In this document: one piece after another, positions 6,022 through 7,217 of the stretch | How the letters are laid out: each line of letters starts with the position of its first letter | How positions within the stretch are numbered: the first letter of the stretch is position 1 | NCBI GenBank assembly: GCA_017305815.1 | Contig: JAFKJZ010000118.1 | Location: 1-7,217, forward strand | Direction of reading: 5' to 3' | DNA from: Hyphomicrobiales bacterium | GTDB taxonomy: Bacteria; Pseudomonadota; Alphaproteobacteria; Rhizobiales; Kaistiaceae | DNA: 7,217 nt | Program-made: the position numbers and the translations under genes | Notes under the pieces: model-generated | Databases searched by the model: none | Told to the model about the DNA's origin: nothing | What the model saw: only the letters and a program-made list of their open reading frames with translations

Positions 6022-6085
6022 CTGCTCGCAGGAGGTCCGCGACGCCATCGCGAGCCCCGGAACGCGCAGTCAACAGGACATTCCC

Positions 6086-6517
6086 ATGAGCTCTTCCACT
6101 GTCGCCCCTTCGAGCGGTGCCCGTTTCTATGCGCTGCGGCTGAAGCCCGGCCAGGACGTCGCGCTCGAACTGCGCAAGTTCGTCGACGACAACGGCCTGA
6201 AGGCGGTCAGCATCGTCACCGTCGTCGGCAGCCTGACCAAGGCGTCGCTGCGCTTCGCCAATACCGGCGTCTGGGTCGAGCGCGAGGGTCATTTCGAGAT
6301 CGTCTCGCTGGTCGGCACCGTCGACGCCAAGGGCGACCATCTGCATATCGCGCTCTCCGACCGGCACGGTGTTACCACCGGCGCGCATTTCGGCCCCGGC
6401 TCCTCGGTCTACACCACCGCCGAGATCGTGCTGGCCGAGCTCGCCGACCTCGACTTCACCCGCGAGCCCTGTGCGCTCTCCGGCTACGAGGAACTGATCG
6501 TCAAGCCGCGCGGCTGA
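6086..6517 (+). CDS. PPC/DUF296 domain protein
   Basis: 143-aa cytoplasmic protein that is essentially one PPC (plant and prokaryote conserved, DUF296) domain. Visible features are ARFYALRLKPGQDVALELRKFV (12-33), SIVTVVGSLTKASLRFAN (42-59), EIVSLVGTV (71-79), the conserved HLH (His85, His87), and TGAHFGPGSSVYTTAEIVLAEL (98-119), where His101 matches the GGH position of the family (first Gly kept, second replaced by Ala). Bacterial members form trimers, some with bound zinc at the histidines, but no biochemical role is established; the plant relatives carry AT-hooks, which are absent here. The start at 6086 has AGGA (6075-6078) 7 nt upstream and gives the standard length; the frame remains open further upstream but that part is unlike the family. 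The ECF S gene follows after 65 nt on the same strand, so a link to the transported compound is plausible but unproven. Confidence 0.88.
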   Translation: MSSSTVAPSSGARFYALRLKPGQDVALELRKFVDDNGLKAVSIVTVVGSLTKASLRFANTGVWVEREGHFEIVSLVGTVDAKGDHLHIALSDRHGVTTGAHFGPGSSVYTTAEIVLAELADLDFTREPCALSGYEELIVKPRG

Positions 6518-6582
6518 ACCGCAATTAGCGGGATCGGGCGATCGGGCGCCGGTCCCACCACCAAGCTGGGGGCTATCCAACC

Positions 6583-7182
6583 ATGTCGACCCAAACGGCC
6601 AATACCGCGAGCCTGATCAGCACGCGCGTCCTCGTCCTGATCGCGGCGGCGATCGTCATCAACATCGTCGGCGGCCAGATCAACGACGCGCTGCGGCTGC
6701 CGATCTTCCTCGATTCGATCGGCACTGTGCTGGTCGCCGTGCTGGCCGGGCCGATCGCCGGCGGCCTCGCCGGTCTTCTCACCAACCTGATCTGGGGGCT
6801 GCTCACCAATCCGGTCGCCGCCGCCTTCGCGCCGGTGGCGCTGGTGATCGGCGTCGTCGCCGGCGTGCTCGCCCGCCTCGGCTGGTTCCGCACGATCTGG
6901 CAGGCGGCGATCTCCGGCGTCGTCATCGCCTTCTTCCTGACCCTCGTCGCCGTGCCGATCCAGGTCTACCTGTTCGGCGGCGTCACCGGCGCCGGTTCCG
7001 ATTTCGCCGTCGCCTACCTGTCGCAGGTCGGCCAGTCGCTGTTCGGCTCCGTCGCGCTGACCGTGTTCGGCTCCAACATCATCGACAAGGTCGTCACCGC
7101 CCTGGTCGTCTGGCTGCTGGTCCGCCAGCTGCCGCAGCGCCTGGTTTCGGGCTACGAATATCTGAAGTTCAGCCGCGCCTGA
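6583..7182 (+). CDS. ECF transporter S component (substrate-binding membrane subunit)
   Basis: 199-aa integral membrane protein with about six hydrophobic segments (approximately residues 14-33, 44-60, 62-76, 82-98, 106-130, 152-181). The segment LPIFLDSIGTVLVAVLAGPIAGGLAGLLTNLIWGL (39-73) has the Asp-Ser-Ile-Gly-Thr and Gly-rich helix features typical of ECF S components related to the COG4720 group. Such subunits bind a small molecule, often a vitamin or base-like compound, with high affinity and import it with an EcfT scaffold and ABC ATPases. A purine-rich GCTGGGGGCT stretch ends about 8 nt before the ATG. Its stop overlaps the next start (TGATG), and that gene appears to be the T component, so this looks like a dedicated system. 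The substrate cannot be read from sequence; a cyclic ureide, pyrimidine or imide-like compound would fit the neighbours (inference). Confidence 0.85.
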   Translation: MSTQTANTASLISTRVLVLIAAAIVINIVGGQINDALRLPIFLDSIGTVLVAVLAGPIAGGLAGLLTNLIWGLLTNPVAAAFAPVALVIGVVAGVLARLGWFRTIWQAAISGVVIAFFLTLVAVPIQVYLFGGVTGAGSDFAVAYLSQVGQSLFGSVALTVFGSNIIDKVVTALVVWLLVRQLPQRLVSGYEYLKFSRA

Positions 7183-7217
7183 TGGCTACAGGCGTTCTCT
7201 ACAGCCCGGTGGAGTCG
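7182..7217 (+). CDS. Start of next gene, probably ECF transporter T component (truncated by window end)
   Basis: The S-component stop and this ATG share one base (TGATG), giving an open frame of 12 codons, MATGVLYSPVES, to the window edge. Tight coupling to an S component, and an N-terminus resembling the '..SPLHRLxPxTKL' opening of CbiQ/EcfT-type T components, suggest the transmembrane scaffold subunit. Too little is visible to confirm; an ATPase subunit is the main alternative. Confidence 0.5.
   Translation, partial: MATGVLYSPVES

Larger units (their letters stand above)
5753..6085. promoter_or_regulatory. Divergent control region between regulator and DUF296 gene
   Basis: About 330 nt with no gene I would defend, separating two divergent transcription units. 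It holds the TGGTCCGACCA palindrome (5766-5776) and a weaker palindrome TTGAC-N6-GTCAA (5815-5819 and 5826-5830). Further along are an AT-richer patch around 5950-5998, rare in this GC-rich window, containing TTGACA, and a perfect AGGAGGT at 6030-6036 with no start codon after it. Both outward promoters presumably lie here, but no full -35/-10 pair is convincing. Confidence 0.6.

Overview
The window is high-GC, densely packed bacterial DNA that looks like an alphaproteobacterium, most likely Hyphomicrobiales (rhizobia and relatives). The reasons are the codon use, the family mix (hydantoinase, FCD regulator, COG0523 GTPase, ECF transporter) and the intergenic palindromes. Genus cannot be fixed from the sequence alone. 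No rRNA, tRNA, CRISPR array, transposase or phage gene was seen.

Layout. (1) Positions 1-2252, plus strand: the C-terminal end of a hydantoinase/dihydropyrimidinase, then an SDR oxidoreductase 14 nt later, then a cytoplasmic L-asparaginase-family amidohydrolase. (2) Positions 2253-2522: a convergent intergenic stretch holding a short double-hairpin repeat and a perfect 32-bp inverted repeat with a 56-nt loop. (3) Positions 2523-5752, minus strand, a probable four-gene operon. In transcription order it encodes a FadR/FCD-type GntR regulator, a PuuE/HpPgdA-type 'polysaccharide deacetylase', a 102-aa CxxC protein of unknown function, and a COG0523 (CobW-like) GTPase with a His-rich segment. The last two genes overlap by ATGA. 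(4) Positions 5753-6085: a divergent control region with a TGGTCCGACCA palindrome of FadR-family operator type. (5) Positions 6086-7217, plus strand: a PPC/DUF296 protein, an ECF transporter S component, and the first 12 codons of an overlapping gene, probably the ECF T component.

Working model (inference). Three different C-N hydrolases sit together: hydantoinase (opens cyclic ureides), a PuuE-like deacetylase (relatives open allantoin or cyclic imides), and asparaginase (removes a side-chain amide). With a dedicated uptake system, a ligand-responsive regulator and an oxidoreductase, the locus looks like import and breakdown of a cyclic ureide or imide. The hydantoinase, and possibly the deacetylase, need divalent metal, so the GTPase and its CxxC partner may be a zinc-insertion module for them. 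The most interesting parts are this combination, the uncharacterised CxxC/COG0523 pair, and a regulator that has proline where FadR has a DNA-contacting arginine.
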